64,000 nucleotides of DNA, from the NCBI RefSeq assembly GCF_044891285.1, contig NZ_JAUIYO010000006.1, forward strand, positions 1 through 64,000, given 5' to 3'. The notes below the pieces were generated by a model. It did no database searches. It had not been told where the DNA came from and was given only the letters and a program-made list of their open reading frames with translations. Positions 37,037 to 45,250 of the stretch are shown one piece after another; the first letter of the stretch is position 1; the number at the start of each line of letters is the position of its first letter. The translations under genes and the position numbers were made by a program. Source of the stretch: Pseudobacillus lumedeiriae (GTDB lineage Bacteria; Bacillota; Bacilli; Bacillales; Domibacillaceae).

Positions 37037-38053
37037 TTATGAAAAGAAAGTAATAATAATAAAGAAAATAACCATGATCACTAAGCCAACAGGCAAACCA
37101 AAGCGGGCCCATTCTTTACTTGTGATCCCAAGTTTCCCAGCTGAAATGATATTGGGGATATTTCCTGGAATAAGCATTCCTCCGCTGATACAAAGGCCGA
37201 GTAAAATCGCCTTTACAGCCGGCTCATCCATTGAAGGGCTGATTTCAGCAGCAGCCAAAGTCGCATTGTCAAGAACAGCCGAAATCATATTCAGCCAGTA
37301 TAACAGCCCAGTGTTTACATCCAGCAAATAACGGTTGATCAATGGTTCAAATCCGGCTCCAAGAAGCGTCAATCCCATGACAAACAAATAAATCTTCACC
37401 GTTCGCATTAGGATTTCCCCATACGATTCAGTCACGTGATCACTAAGCAAACCTTCTCGATTTTGTGTCGGATGTACAAGAAGTGCAGAGAGTATCGAGA
37501 AAATCAACACAGCACCGATCACTTCTAGTCCAATTAATCGGACGAGGTAGAAGAAATCCTGTCCTAGTTTACTGATGGCAATGGTGGAAAGCGGCTCTCC
37601 AATCGGTGTTAAAGATGCTCCAAGACCAATAGAGAAACAAGCTAAAATGACTAGCCGAACTTCTGATGGACGATCAAGTTTAAGAACACTGACAATTAAT
37701 ACTAAAATTAAAGCAGCAATAATCGCCGTAATCACACTCGAAAGTAAACCCAGCACCAACACAACTAGGGCGATAAATAACCGAAAAGGCACCCTGCGGC
37801 TGATGCCTAAAATTCCTTTTTCTAAAGGTGCCTTCAGCCATTTAAATAATAGACCGGCTATTAAAACAGCGGCCGTAATTTTAATAGGGTCTTCTAGCGC
37901 CCTAATTAGAAGAGACTTATCCATGACTCCACTGACAATCGCAGCTAACAAACCTATCACAAATAAAAACACTTCTAAATTTTCTTCCACACGCTTGATG
38001 AAAAAGGGAAAAAATAAAACGAGCAATAAAATAATGAATAACCCAATAGTCAT
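37037..38053 (-). CDS. DUF1646 family putative cation transporter
   Basis: A 338-residue membrane protein with about 10 helices, matching the DUF1646 pattern in the ArsB/NhaD-like ion transporter superfamily: SIGLGASLTPIGEPLSTIAI and SGGMLIPGNIPNIISAGKLG, with re-entrant-loop glycine/proline motifs in both halves. ATG 38053 has AAGGA upstream; the TTG seven codons earlier overlaps that site. The transported ion is unknown. Monocistronic with its own terminator. Confidence 0.8.
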   Translation of the reverse strand: MTIGLFIILLLVLFFPFFIKRVEENLEVFLFVIGLLAAIVSGVMDKSLLIRALEDPIKITAAVLIAGLLFKWLKAPLEKGILGISRRVPFRLFIALVVLVLGLLSSVITAIIAALILVLIVSVLKLDRPSEVRLVILACFSIGLGASLTPIGEPLSTIAISKLGQDFFYLVRLIGLEVIGAVLIFSILSALLVHPTQNREGLLSDHVTESYGEILMRTVKIYLFVMGLTLLGAGFEPLINRYLLDVNTGLLYWLNMISAVLDNATLAAAEISPSMDEPAVKAILLGLCISGGMLIPGNIPNIISAGKLGITSKEWARFGLPVGLVIMVIFFIIITFFS

Positions 38054-38165
38054 TAAGTCCTTCCTTTCCAGCAAGCTTTTCTTGCAGCCAGCTATTTACA
38101 TAGCAGCATCTAAAAAGCTATTTTTATTTTAACATATGCAAATAAACATCAAGTTAAAATAAAAA

Positions 38166-38294
38166 GACAGGAGATTAACCCAAAAGAGCCCCGCCTCACT
38201 TTCAACATCATGTATACCGTGGATCCCAATCCTTTGAATATACAATCTATTGTTGATGTGAGGTCTGACACTTGATCTTGAGTCAATCTCCTGT
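38166..38294. repeat. Palindromic repeat family R1, copy D
   Basis: Outer inverted repeat GACAGGAGATT / AATCTCCTGT, inner CGCCTCACTTTCAACATC / TTGATGTGAGG, core with ATGTATACC and GAATATACAAT. It begins 4 bases after the mtnA stop. On the minus strand it exits into TTTTTATTTT, so it probably terminates the mtn operon. Confidence 0.85.
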
Positions 38295-38297
38295 TCC

Positions 38298-39371
38298 TTA
38301 TTTACACTCTTCCTTCATCAAATCCCGCAAACTCTCTTCGAAGGGCGCGTAGGCAATGCCCTTTTCAGTGACAATAGCTGTGATCAGCTCATGGTCAGTC
38401 ACGTCAAAGGCTGGGTTGTAAACTTTTACATTCTCAGGTGCCATCGGCTTTTCGTACCATGTTGTACTGACTTCTTCTTCCTTTCGCAGCTCAATGGGAA
38501 TGTCATCCCCTGCTGCGCAGTCCAAGTCGATTGTGGATAATGGAGCACACACGTAAAAAGGAATCCCATAGTGTTTCGCTAAAATAGCTACACCAGATGT
38601 GCCGATTTTATTCGCTGTATCTCCATTCGCAGCGACACGGTCGCAGCCGACAAGCACCGCTTGCACTTTGCCCTCTTTCATCACAATAGAAGCCATATTG
38701 TCACAAATTAACGTAACACCCACGCCTGCTTCTTGTAATTCCCAGGCAGTGAGACGCGCCCCTTGTAACAGCGGTCTCGTTTCATCCGCATAGACCCTGA
38801 AATCGTACCCGCGCTCCTGGCCTAAATAAATGGGTGCTAAAGCCGTCCCATATTTAGCCGTCGCAATCGTTCCTGCATTGCAATGAGTGAGAAGCCCCCA
38901 TCCTGGTTCTAATAAGGAAAGTGCATGCTCGCCAATGGAAAGACAAACTTTTTCGTCTTCTGCACGAATGTTTTCTGCTTCTTCTTTTAACGCTCGTTTG
39001 ATGTCCACAATACTTCTGCCCGCTTCCCGCTGCAATCGGTCCTCCATTCTGTTCAATGCCCAAAACAAATTAACCGCTGTGGGGCGGGAAGAGGCTAAAT
39101 ATTGCTTAACTTTTTTAAACTCATTTAAAAATCCAGCATGATCCGCTGCTTTTGATTGCTTCACACCCAAATAAATTCCATATGCTGCGGCAATTCCAAT
39201 CGCTGGTGCCCCTCTCACTTTCAAATGATAGATGGCATCCCAAATCTCTTCTACTGTCGAAAGCTTTAGAAAGACTTTCTCATTCGGCAACAGTGTTTGA
39301 TCGAGAAGAACGAGTGCATTGTTGTCATCATCAAGCCGGACTGATTGAATGGCTGCTACTGGTGTTGTCAT
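38298..39371 (-). CDS. mtnA: Methylthioribose-1-phosphate isomerase
   Basis: A 357-residue eIF2B-like isomerase that converts 5-methylthioribose-1-phosphate to the ribulose-1-phosphate. Family segments are LKVRGAPAIGIAAAYG, LTHCNAGTIATAKYGTALAPI with the catalytic Cys, and VGCDRVAANGDTANKIGTS with the catalytic Asp. I start at ATG 39371 behind AAGGAG. It overlaps the kinase gene by 41 bases, which implies translational coupling. It is the last gene of the methionine-salvage run and ends against repeat copy D. Confidence 0.95.
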   Translation of the reverse strand: MTTPVAAIQSVRLDDDNNALVLLDQTLLPNEKVFLKLSTVEEIWDAIYHLKVRGAPAIGIAAAYGIYLGVKQSKAADHAGFLNEFKKVKQYLASSRPTAVNLFWALNRMEDRLQREAGRSIVDIKRALKEEAENIRAEDEKVCLSIGEHALSLLEPGWGLLTHCNAGTIATAKYGTALAPIYLGQERGYDFRVYADETRPLLQGARLTAWELQEAGVGVTLICDNMASIVMKEGKVQAVLVGCDRVAANGDTANKIGTSGVAILAKHYGIPFYVCAPLSTIDLDCAAGDDIPIELRKEEEVSTTWYEKPMAPENVKVYNPAFDVTDHELITAIVTEKGIAYAPFEESLRDLMKEECK

Positions 39372-40611
39372 GACTCTTTGCTCCTTCCTCAAATAAGTCC
39401 ACACTTCGTTTTAACACGTGAATGAAATCATCACCTGTTCGAATGTCCGCCCGTTCAAGAATAAATGTTTTTCCTGCTGTTAAGCAAATTTTTTCCGCTG
39501 TTGCTCGGGCTTCTGTGTTAGAAATGGACGTCAAATCCTTTACATGCGCAATGCCAATGACTCTCCGGCACAGCTCAAGTCCGGCAACAGCCGCGGTATC
39601 TTCAAGAATTGAATCTAAATACCATTGTTTAAATCCAGGGAAAGAAGCTGTCTGTTCAGTCACTTTTTCATCCCAGGTTTGCAAAAACTTCTCCGAAAAT
39701 AATTGAATCACTCCAGCGATCGTTTCTTCTAAATACCGTAAATAATCTTCTCTAACCTCTGTCTCTTCAATAGTACAGCTGGCATTCATATAAGCGAAGA
39801 TTAAATTTGCCACGACATTCCCAATGTCATAGCCTGCCGGCCCATAAAAAGCAAACTCGGGATCAATAATTTTAGTAGAATCTTCTTTTATAAAAATGGA
39901 ACCTGTATGAAGATCACCGTGAAGCAATGACTGAGCTTTCGTCATAAAATCAAACTTTAGCTTAGCCGTTTCTAATCGAAGGGCCTCATCGTTCCAAATC
40001 ACTTCGCGCACAAACGATTTCGTTCCTTCAAAAACGTCATTCTGCTCACAATCATAAAACGGTTCTGTATACACCAAGTCTTCCGTAATTTCACAAAGCT
40101 CAGGGTTCGTAAATTGCTGCACAAGTCCTTTTTTCTCTTTATGATCCAACACGACATCCGATGTAAGCAGCAATGTACGAACGAGAAACGTCGTAATATG
40201 ATCAGTGAACAATGGGAACTTTTTATGCTGCAACAGCGCCGAACGCATAATTTCATGATCAGATAAGTCATCCATGACGCAGCAATTCATTACTGGATCG
40301 TAAGCATATACTTTTGGCACGAAGCCAGGTGCCAGCTCTCCCTGAAGCGTCAAAATTTCGCTTTCAATGCGGTTTCGGTCCGGGGACACCTTAAAGGCAT
40401 CTGAAATCCGAGCGACTGGTCCCGCCTGCTTAATAATAATAGATTGACCCCTATGACGGTCGACGACCTTGAATACGTAATTTAAATTGCCGTCTCCAAT
40501 TTCACGGCATTCTAAATCCGCTCCCTCAGGAAAAATATCAAGTTTGCTTTGAGCATACTCCACTACATCTTCTTCATTCATTGTAAAATAAGCTGTCATA
40601 AAGTCTTTCAA
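39331..40611 (-). CDS. mtnK: S-methyl-5-thioribose kinase (canonical copy)
   Basis: A 426-residue choline-kinase-fold enzyme that phosphorylates methylthioribose with ATP. The canonical motifs are retained: IGDGNLNYVF (ATP loop), LVQQFTNPELCEITEDLV, catalytic loop LLHGDLHTGSIF and metal site IIDPEFAFYGP. About 30 residues longer than B. subtilis MtnK, mostly at a Ser/His-rich C-terminus that overlaps mtnA. TTG start, 8 bases after GGGAGG. A second, divergent homologue lies at 43263. Confidence 0.93.
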   Translation of the reverse strand: MKDFMTAYFTMNEEDVVEYAQSKLDIFPEGADLECREIGDGNLNYVFKVVDRHRGQSIIIKQAGPVARISDAFKVSPDRNRIESEILTLQGELAPGFVPKVYAYDPVMNCCVMDDLSDHEIMRSALLQHKKFPLFTDHITTFLVRTLLLTSDVVLDHKEKKGLVQQFTNPELCEITEDLVYTEPFYDCEQNDVFEGTKSFVREVIWNDEALRLETAKLKFDFMTKAQSLLHGDLHTGSIFIKEDSTKIIDPEFAFYGPAGYDIGNVVANLIFAYMNASCTIEETEVREDYLRYLEETIAGVIQLFSEKFLQTWDEKVTEQTASFPGFKQWYLDSILEDTAAVAGLELCRRVIGIAHVKDLTSISNTEARATAEKICLTAGKTFILERADIRTGDDFIHVLKRSVDLFEEGAKSHDNTSSSHSISPA

Positions 40612-40690
40612 ATGAGTCGCCTCCCTTATCCCTGTCTATAATAGGCAAATTCTAGAGTAAATGTTTGATTCTCTCCTCTTGCAATAACTA

Positions 40691-41074
40691 TTAGACTGTT
40701 TCAAAAAGCTCAAGCCATTCCCCGTCTGGTCCTTCAAAAAAGAAATAGCGGGAGCCGTTTGGAAGTGTCGTTATTTCTCTATCGATCAAGCGGACACCAG
40801 CCTCTTTCAATCTATTAATTTCACGCTCAATTCCTTCCACCTTTAACGCAAGGTGATGGACTTTCCCTTCAACTGGGAGCGAATCATTATAACCTTCTAA
40901 CAATTCAATTTGCGTGCCCGATGAATCATCTGTACCAATAAAAGCGATCTTCACTTGTCCATTTGGATGATCTAATCGGCCAAGGAGACGAAATCCGATA
41001 ATGTCTGTGTAAAACGAGATCGATTTTTCCAAATCCCTTACCATAATACCTACGTGTTCAATTCTTTTAATCAT
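40691..41074 (-). CDS. VOC-superfamily (glyoxalase-like) enzyme in the mtn operon
   Basis: A 127-residue single vicinal-oxygen-chelate protein with two beta-alpha-beta-beta-beta modules. Candidate metal ligands are His7 (IEHVGIMV), Glu in QIELLE, His in VHHLALKV and Glu in EWLELFE, as in glyoxalase I and methylmalonyl-CoA epimerase. It is embedded between mtnB and mtnK with gaps of 24 and 79 bases, so it is co-transcribed with methionine salvage. It might detoxify a reactive dicarbonyl or act on a diketo intermediate; both are inference. Confidence 0.85.
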   Translation of the reverse strand: MIKRIEHVGIMVRDLEKSISFYTDIIGFRLLGRLDHPNGQVKIAFIGTDDSSGTQIELLEGYNDSLPVEGKVHHLALKVEGIEREINRLKEAGVRLIDREITTLPNGSRYFFFEGPDGEWLELFETV

Positions 41075-41098
41075 TTTCTCCGCCTCCCTTTTTAATCA

Positions 41099-41737
41099 TT
41101 AACTCTCGTTAAGAATAGAGAGATTCGCTTTCGCTTGAAGAAGTGTCAGCTGATACTGAAATAAAAATTCACACGCTTCGAGAACCTTTTTCGCCTCGAA
41201 ACCGTCTCTTCCCCAAACAGTAATGCCATGATTGCGAATCAAAACTGCTCCCTTGTCTTCATTTATAAAAGGAATCATAGCGGATGCTAAGGTTGGAATA
41301 TGAGCGTGGTTATAAATAATTGGAATTTCCCACTCCGCTCCTTCTTCCCAGCGGTCAAATGCTTTAATAAGCTCTTGCCCCTTAAATACCACTTTACCAT
41401 CGTCACCATATAGCTCTGAAATGACGTTATTAGCTACCGTATGAACATGGAGGCTGCAGCCGGCATTCGACCTCTGATAAATTTCACAATGAAGAATCGT
41501 CTCTGCAGACGGCTTGACATTCGTTTCGCCGACAGGCTTTCCCTCACTATCGACTATCAGGAAATCTTCATTCGTTTTTTTACGTTTATCTTTTCCGCTG
41601 GCAGTCACAAGAAACTGAAGCGGATCATTCTGAACTTTGATCGCTAAATTCCCGCTCGTTCCCATAAACCAGTCTCTTGCCGCCAGCTCATCTTTGATCT
41701 CTGCAAGCTCATTCACACGAGTTACGAGTACACTCAT
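41099..41737 (-). CDS. mtnB: Methylthioribulose-1-phosphate dehydratase
   Basis: A 212-residue class II aldolase-fold zinc enzyme that dehydrates methylthioribulose-1-phosphate to 2,3-diketo-5-methylthiopentyl-1-phosphate. Zinc ligands His97 and His99 (SLHVHTVANN) and the later RNHGITVWG His are present. ATG start behind AAAGGGATG. It is the first gene after the internal SAM-I riboswitch. Confidence 0.95.
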   Translation of the reverse strand: MSVLVTRVNELAEIKDELAARDWFMGTSGNLAIKVQNDPLQFLVTASGKDKRKKTNEDFLIVDSEGKPVGETNVKPSAETILHCEIYQRSNAGCSLHVHTVANNVISELYGDDGKVVFKGQELIKAFDRWEEGAEWEIPIIYNHAHIPTLASAMIPFINEDKGAVLIRNHGITVWGRDGFEAKKVLEACEFLFQYQLTLLQAKANLSILNES

Positions 41738-41756
41738 CTTTTTTCATCCCTTTCAT

Positions 41757-41908
41757 TAGAAAAAACCTCTTCTGTAAGAAGAGGTTTCCGAAAAAACAAC
41801 TTCTTATCTTCCAACGTGTCTGCTGTGAGAATTAGCACCGTGCTCTAAACGAGTCGGTTGCCGGGCATCTTAGGGCTCGTCCCTCCGCCTGCTCTTGATA
41901 AGAGTTTT
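41757..41908 (-). ncRNA. SAM-I riboswitch (S-box) upstream of mtnB
   Basis: Minus strand: P1 CTCTTATC / GATAAGAAG. Core elements include AGGCGGAGGGAC, GCCCGGCAACC and GGTGCTAATTC in S-box order. A terminator (AAACCTCTTCT / AGAAGAGGTTTTTT) serves as expression platform. It starts 19 bases after the mtnW stop, inside the gene run, so it acts as an internal attenuator or has a promoter within mtnW. It turns transcription off when SAM is abundant. Confidence 0.95.
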
Positions 41909-41926
41909 TTATTAAGTTCATACTGC

Positions 41927-43120
41927 TTATGAAGTGGCGAGAACGCCCCATTCTTCAATCGCGCGCTTTAAAGGTTCTGACGTTTTTGCCGCTTCCTCTA
42001 AAGAGATTTGATTAACAGTTGCGTCAATCGCTGCACGGAATGCCTGCGTACCTTGTATCGGACCATCTGGATGCCCAAAGATTCCGCCTCCTGCATTCAC
42101 AACAAGATTGTCTCCAAAGTTTTTCATTAGCTGCGGAACCATTCCTGGATGGATCCCTGCAGAAGGAACACCAAATGCTTGTTCAAATGGACTGTCTTCT
42201 ACAAGTGCATGATTAATCGCCAATGCATCAGATGATGAAATGGCTACATTTCCATATGGACTCGGGAACAGTGAGAAATCACCGCCTGTTAGACGCGTTA
42301 ATTTCCCTACCATTAAGGAATAAGAGTAGCCGCCGCCCGGCTGTCCAGAAAGAACACCTGATAACGCAGAATGCGCCACAATTGGCAAGCCAATATTGTC
42401 GTTTTCACGCAACGTTTGAAGAGCGTCCAGCCCGTATGCATGAACATTAAACAATAAAGCATTAGCCCCTAATTCTCGTGCCCGCTCCGCTTTCTCATGA
42501 AGCTCATTCGTTCTTCCTGACAAATTGACCGCATATAAAGCACGCTGTCCTGTGTTTTCATAATGGCGATCAATGATCTCTTTCGCTGTCGTAATCCGTT
42601 TATTAAACGGAGTTAAGTCGTTCTCAAATAAAATCTCATCATCTTTAATCAGATCGATGCCGCCTGCTAAAAGCTCTTCTAATTGAGCAGAGAAGAAAGA
42701 GAGATCTCTTCCCATCACTCCTTTAAAAATAGCCATTAATAACGGACGATTGCGAATATTCAATTGCTCACGAATGCCTTTTACCCCGAAACGTGGTCCT
42801 GGGAATTTTGCAAGCAGCTCGTCATCGAACGTTAAATCAACCAGTTCATAGCCCTCAAAAAAAGAAAGCTTTCCATATACAGTCGTCAAAATAGCCGGAA
42901 GATCTGCCGAGAAGTTAGCAGATGGATAATAAATTTTTACCGTGTCCTTTACTTCTCCTTTTTCCACTGATACGACTTCACCTTTATTTTTCTTTAATTG
43001 TTCTTGTTCAAGATGCGGAATGTCTGTCCAAGAACCGACTGTAAGCCCTAGCGCATACTGTTCAGCTTTTTGTCTTTGCTCAGGGTGCGTCGGAAATAAA
43101 TAAGTAGCTGTTACTCCCAT
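41927..43120 (-). CDS. mtnW: 2,3-diketo-5-methylthiopentyl-1-phosphate enolase (RuBisCO-like)
   Basis: A 397-residue form IV RuBisCO-like protein. The metal-binding triad is kept as Lys159-Asp161-Glu162 in DLIKDDE, where the Lys is carbamylated in the family. The C-terminal phosphate-binding glycines (VNAGGGIFGHPDG) are present. It enolises the diketone made by MtnB; the product is then dephosphorylated by MtnX. ATG start behind AAAGGAGG. Upstream lie a repeat remnant and the divergent kinase gene. Confidence 0.95.
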   Translation of the reverse strand: MGVTATYLFPTHPEQRQKAEQYALGLTVGSWTDIPHLEQEQLKKNKGEVVSVEKGEVKDTVKIYYPSANFSADLPAILTTVYGKLSFFEGYELVDLTFDDELLAKFPGPRFGVKGIREQLNIRNRPLLMAIFKGVMGRDLSFFSAQLEELLAGGIDLIKDDEILFENDLTPFNKRITTAKEIIDRHYENTGQRALYAVNLSGRTNELHEKAERARELGANALLFNVHAYGLDALQTLRENDNIGLPIVAHSALSGVLSGQPGGGYSYSLMVGKLTRLTGGDFSLFPSPYGNVAISSSDALAINHALVEDSPFEQAFGVPSAGIHPGMVPQLMKNFGDNLVVNAGGGIFGHPDGPIQGTQAFRAAIDATVNQISLEEAAKTSEPLKRAIEEWGVLATS

Positions 43121-43177
43121 GAAACATCCTCCTTTGTCTTTCCTGTTGTTTTATCATTTTCTCTTATATAAACATGC

Positions 43178-43262
43178 CAGTTGATTTCCGCTGTGGACGG
43201 TCACTTTATGCTCCAATCAACAAAGGGGCAAAATCAACAATAGTCATTAACATAGCCGGCTT
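43178..43262. repeat. Short derivative of GC-rich repeat family R2
   Basis: GTTGATTTCCGCTG and GCTCCAATCAACAAAGGGGC, the two ends of the full R2 repeat, are joined with about 15 bases between. TAGTCATTAACATAGCC follows, as at 9571 and 59306. Confidence 0.65.
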
Positions 43263-44447
43263 TTAAACGAACCAATTCTTCAATTCTTCTAAAGAACGAA
43301 TATTGTTCCGTTCCATAATCAAATATTTGCCCAGCTCCATCACTTTTTTTCTGCTTGCCATCCGTTTTTGCTCGTCTTCCTCGATATTTAAATCCGGAAT
43401 TTGGGCAATACTGATCGCGCGGCGGACTAGTTCGCAGCCTGCATAGCCTAAGGCATCCGCGAAAATTTCATCTAATACGTGCGTGAGATATCCATCAAGT
43501 TGTGTATAATGCTCCTTCGATTCTGTTTTCCACAGATGGGAGAATGTATCTGCGAATGTATACCACGCTTCCCGTGCTTGTTCGTAACGTTTAGATAGAA
43601 ACTCGGGATGGCCGATCCCATTTAAAAATAGGTTCGCGATGAACTGACCGATGTCAAATCCGAAAGGTCCGAAGCAGGCAAACTCTGTATCAAAAATCAC
43701 CGTTCTATCTTCTGCCATAAAGATCGCTCCGCTGTGTAAGTCACTGTGAAGTAATGCATCAGCCTTCGTCATATACTTATGTTTGAGTTTAGCCACTTCC
43801 AGCCGCAAACGTTGATCTTGGCTGAGGAATAATACATCATTTCTCATGCCCTCTTCAAAATGGCTCGTTTCATGGAAATTGAATGGCCAATCGAAATGAA
43901 GTTCTTCCGTCATCTGCCGCATAAGCGGATTCGTCAAAGAGGCATTTAACTCTTTTTTTACGATCGGATCCATATAAAAATCAGACGTATAGAAAACTGT
44001 TTTCGCACTAAATTCTCCTACATCCGCAGCAAACACAGTTGATTCTGTTCCATTAATTAAAGCGACGCGTCCCGTCTCCATCGGAGCCATATCTTCCGTG
44101 ATAAGAATCGCCATCGCCTCGTCCAAATAATACACTTTGGGAACAGATCCTGGAAGAATTCTATCATATTCTTGTAGTACTTTTGCTTCGAACGTTACCC
44201 GATCAAGGGGCATCGGCATACTATCCCCTACTACCCTGCAGTACGGTACAGCCTGCTTAAGAATTAAGCTCTTCTGTTCGCCTGACAATCGATACACATG
44301 ATTAATTTTCCCGTCACTTACTTCCTCCACTGAAGCTTGTTCTTGCTCATGAAAGAGGCCTAGCTTTTTGACATATTGCACAAGCTCTTCGTGACTTAAA
44401 AATGCATATCCCTCTTTGACTTCCTGTTGATTCGTTACTTGGCTCAT
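43263..44447 (-). CDS. Divergent methylthioribose-kinase homologue
   Basis: A 394-residue MtnK-family kinase of canonical length with several motif changes. VSDGKINHVY replaces the usual GDGNLNYVF, LLHSDLHSGAIF replaces HGDLHTGSIF, and FDTEFACFGP replaces IDPEFAFYGP. The catalytic Asp of the HSD loop and the acidic metal ligands are still there, so it should be active. It lies in the same gene run as the canonical mtnK. It may phosphorylate another 5-substituted ribose such as 5-deoxyribose, or be a redundant MtnK; sequence does not decide. ATG start with a GAGGCGGG site. Confidence 0.85.
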   Translation of the reverse strand: MSQVTNQQEVKEGYAFLSHEELVQYVKKLGLFHEQEQASVEEVSDGKINHVYRLSGEQKSLILKQAVPYCRVVGDSMPMPLDRVTFEAKVLQEYDRILPGSVPKVYYLDEAMAILITEDMAPMETGRVALINGTESTVFAADVGEFSAKTVFYTSDFYMDPIVKKELNASLTNPLMRQMTEELHFDWPFNFHETSHFEEGMRNDVLFLSQDQRLRLEVAKLKHKYMTKADALLHSDLHSGAIFMAEDRTVIFDTEFACFGPFGFDIGQFIANLFLNGIGHPEFLSKRYEQAREAWYTFADTFSHLWKTESKEHYTQLDGYLTHVLDEIFADALGYAGCELVRRAISIAQIPDLNIEEDEQKRMASRKKVMELGKYLIMERNNIRSLEELKNWFV

Positions 44448-44463
44448 TCTTTCCCGCCTCTTT

Positions 44464-44695
44464 CCTGTTGATAAAATGAAACTTCCATCAGCGGGTGATT
44501 CTCTTCATTCCCCACTGATGGAATAAAGAACTCAGGCTAAGGACGCCACGTCCTGTGGCAACGCCTGAGTAACCAACATCCTGTTGGCCCGCGAATGGAT
44601 TGGGCGTTTACTGGCAGTTGATCGCCCGCCTATGCTTCTTTAGAAACACCTTGAAGCCTTGAGCCGGTGGTCTTACTGTCAGTTAACGCGGGATA
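44464..44695. repeat. Structured intergenic element of about 230 bp
   Basis: A chain of hairpins. CCATCAGCGGG / CCCACTGATGG is at 44484-44521, ACTCAGGC / GCCTGAGT at 44531-44570 with an inner GCCAC / GTGGC, and CCAACA / TGTTGG follows. It is GC-richer than its surroundings, lacks an ORF and sits between mtnD and the divergent kinase gene. I recall similar elements in other Bacillaceae genomes but cannot verify that. Either a mobile palindromic repeat or a structured RNA. Confidence 0.6.
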
Positions 44696-44709
44696 AATAT
44701 CACGGTGCA

Positions 44710-45222
44710 TTAGTAAACAGGCACCCATCCTTCTTCTGTCACAAAAATACGAACAGCAACAACTTTCCGGTCCTCAGCTAATGTAAAGTAGTGGCGGACA
44801 TTTTCCGGAACAGAGATCAAATCACCTGGGTTTAAATGAACTTCAAAAAACCGCTCATCTTTTCCTTGGATAATGAAAATTGCATGGCCGCTCGCAATAA
44901 AACGTACTTCATCATCTGTATGATGATGCTCACGCTCAAAGTTTTTCAATAATTCTTCAAGGTTAGGTGTATGATCAGCAAGTGAAATAACATCCCATGC
45001 TTTGTATCCACGTCTAGCTGAAATATCCTTAATCTCTTCTTCAAATGCATCTAACACGCCTTGCTTTTCTTCGTCACTCAATACGTATTTCTCTTGTAAA
45101 TGAGAAGGTAATTTATGAATATCCCAATGTTCATAAATGACATCGTTCTGCTGTAAAAATGAAATCACTTCTTCTTGATTGTCAATAACTTCATTTGTTC
45201 CTTGAATTTTGATCGTTGTCAT
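44710..45222 (-). CDS. mtnD: Acireductone dioxygenase
   Basis: A 170-residue cupin that oxidises acireductone to 2-keto-4-methylthiobutyrate and formate (Fe form). Metal ligands His99, His101, Glu105 and His144 are present in HHHTDDEVRF and ENVRHYF. ATG start behind AGGGGG; 28 bases after mtnX, so co-transcribed with it. Confidence 0.95.
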   Translation of the reverse strand: MTTIKIQGTNEVIDNQEEVISFLQQNDVIYEHWDIHKLPSHLQEKYVLSDEEKQGVLDAFEEEIKDISARRGYKAWDVISLADHTPNLEELLKNFEREHHHTDDEVRFIASGHAIFIIQGKDERFFEVHLNPGDLISVPENVRHYFTLAEDRKVVAVRIFVTEEGWVPVY

Positions 45223-45250
45223 CTTATATTCCCCCTAATTATTCAACATC

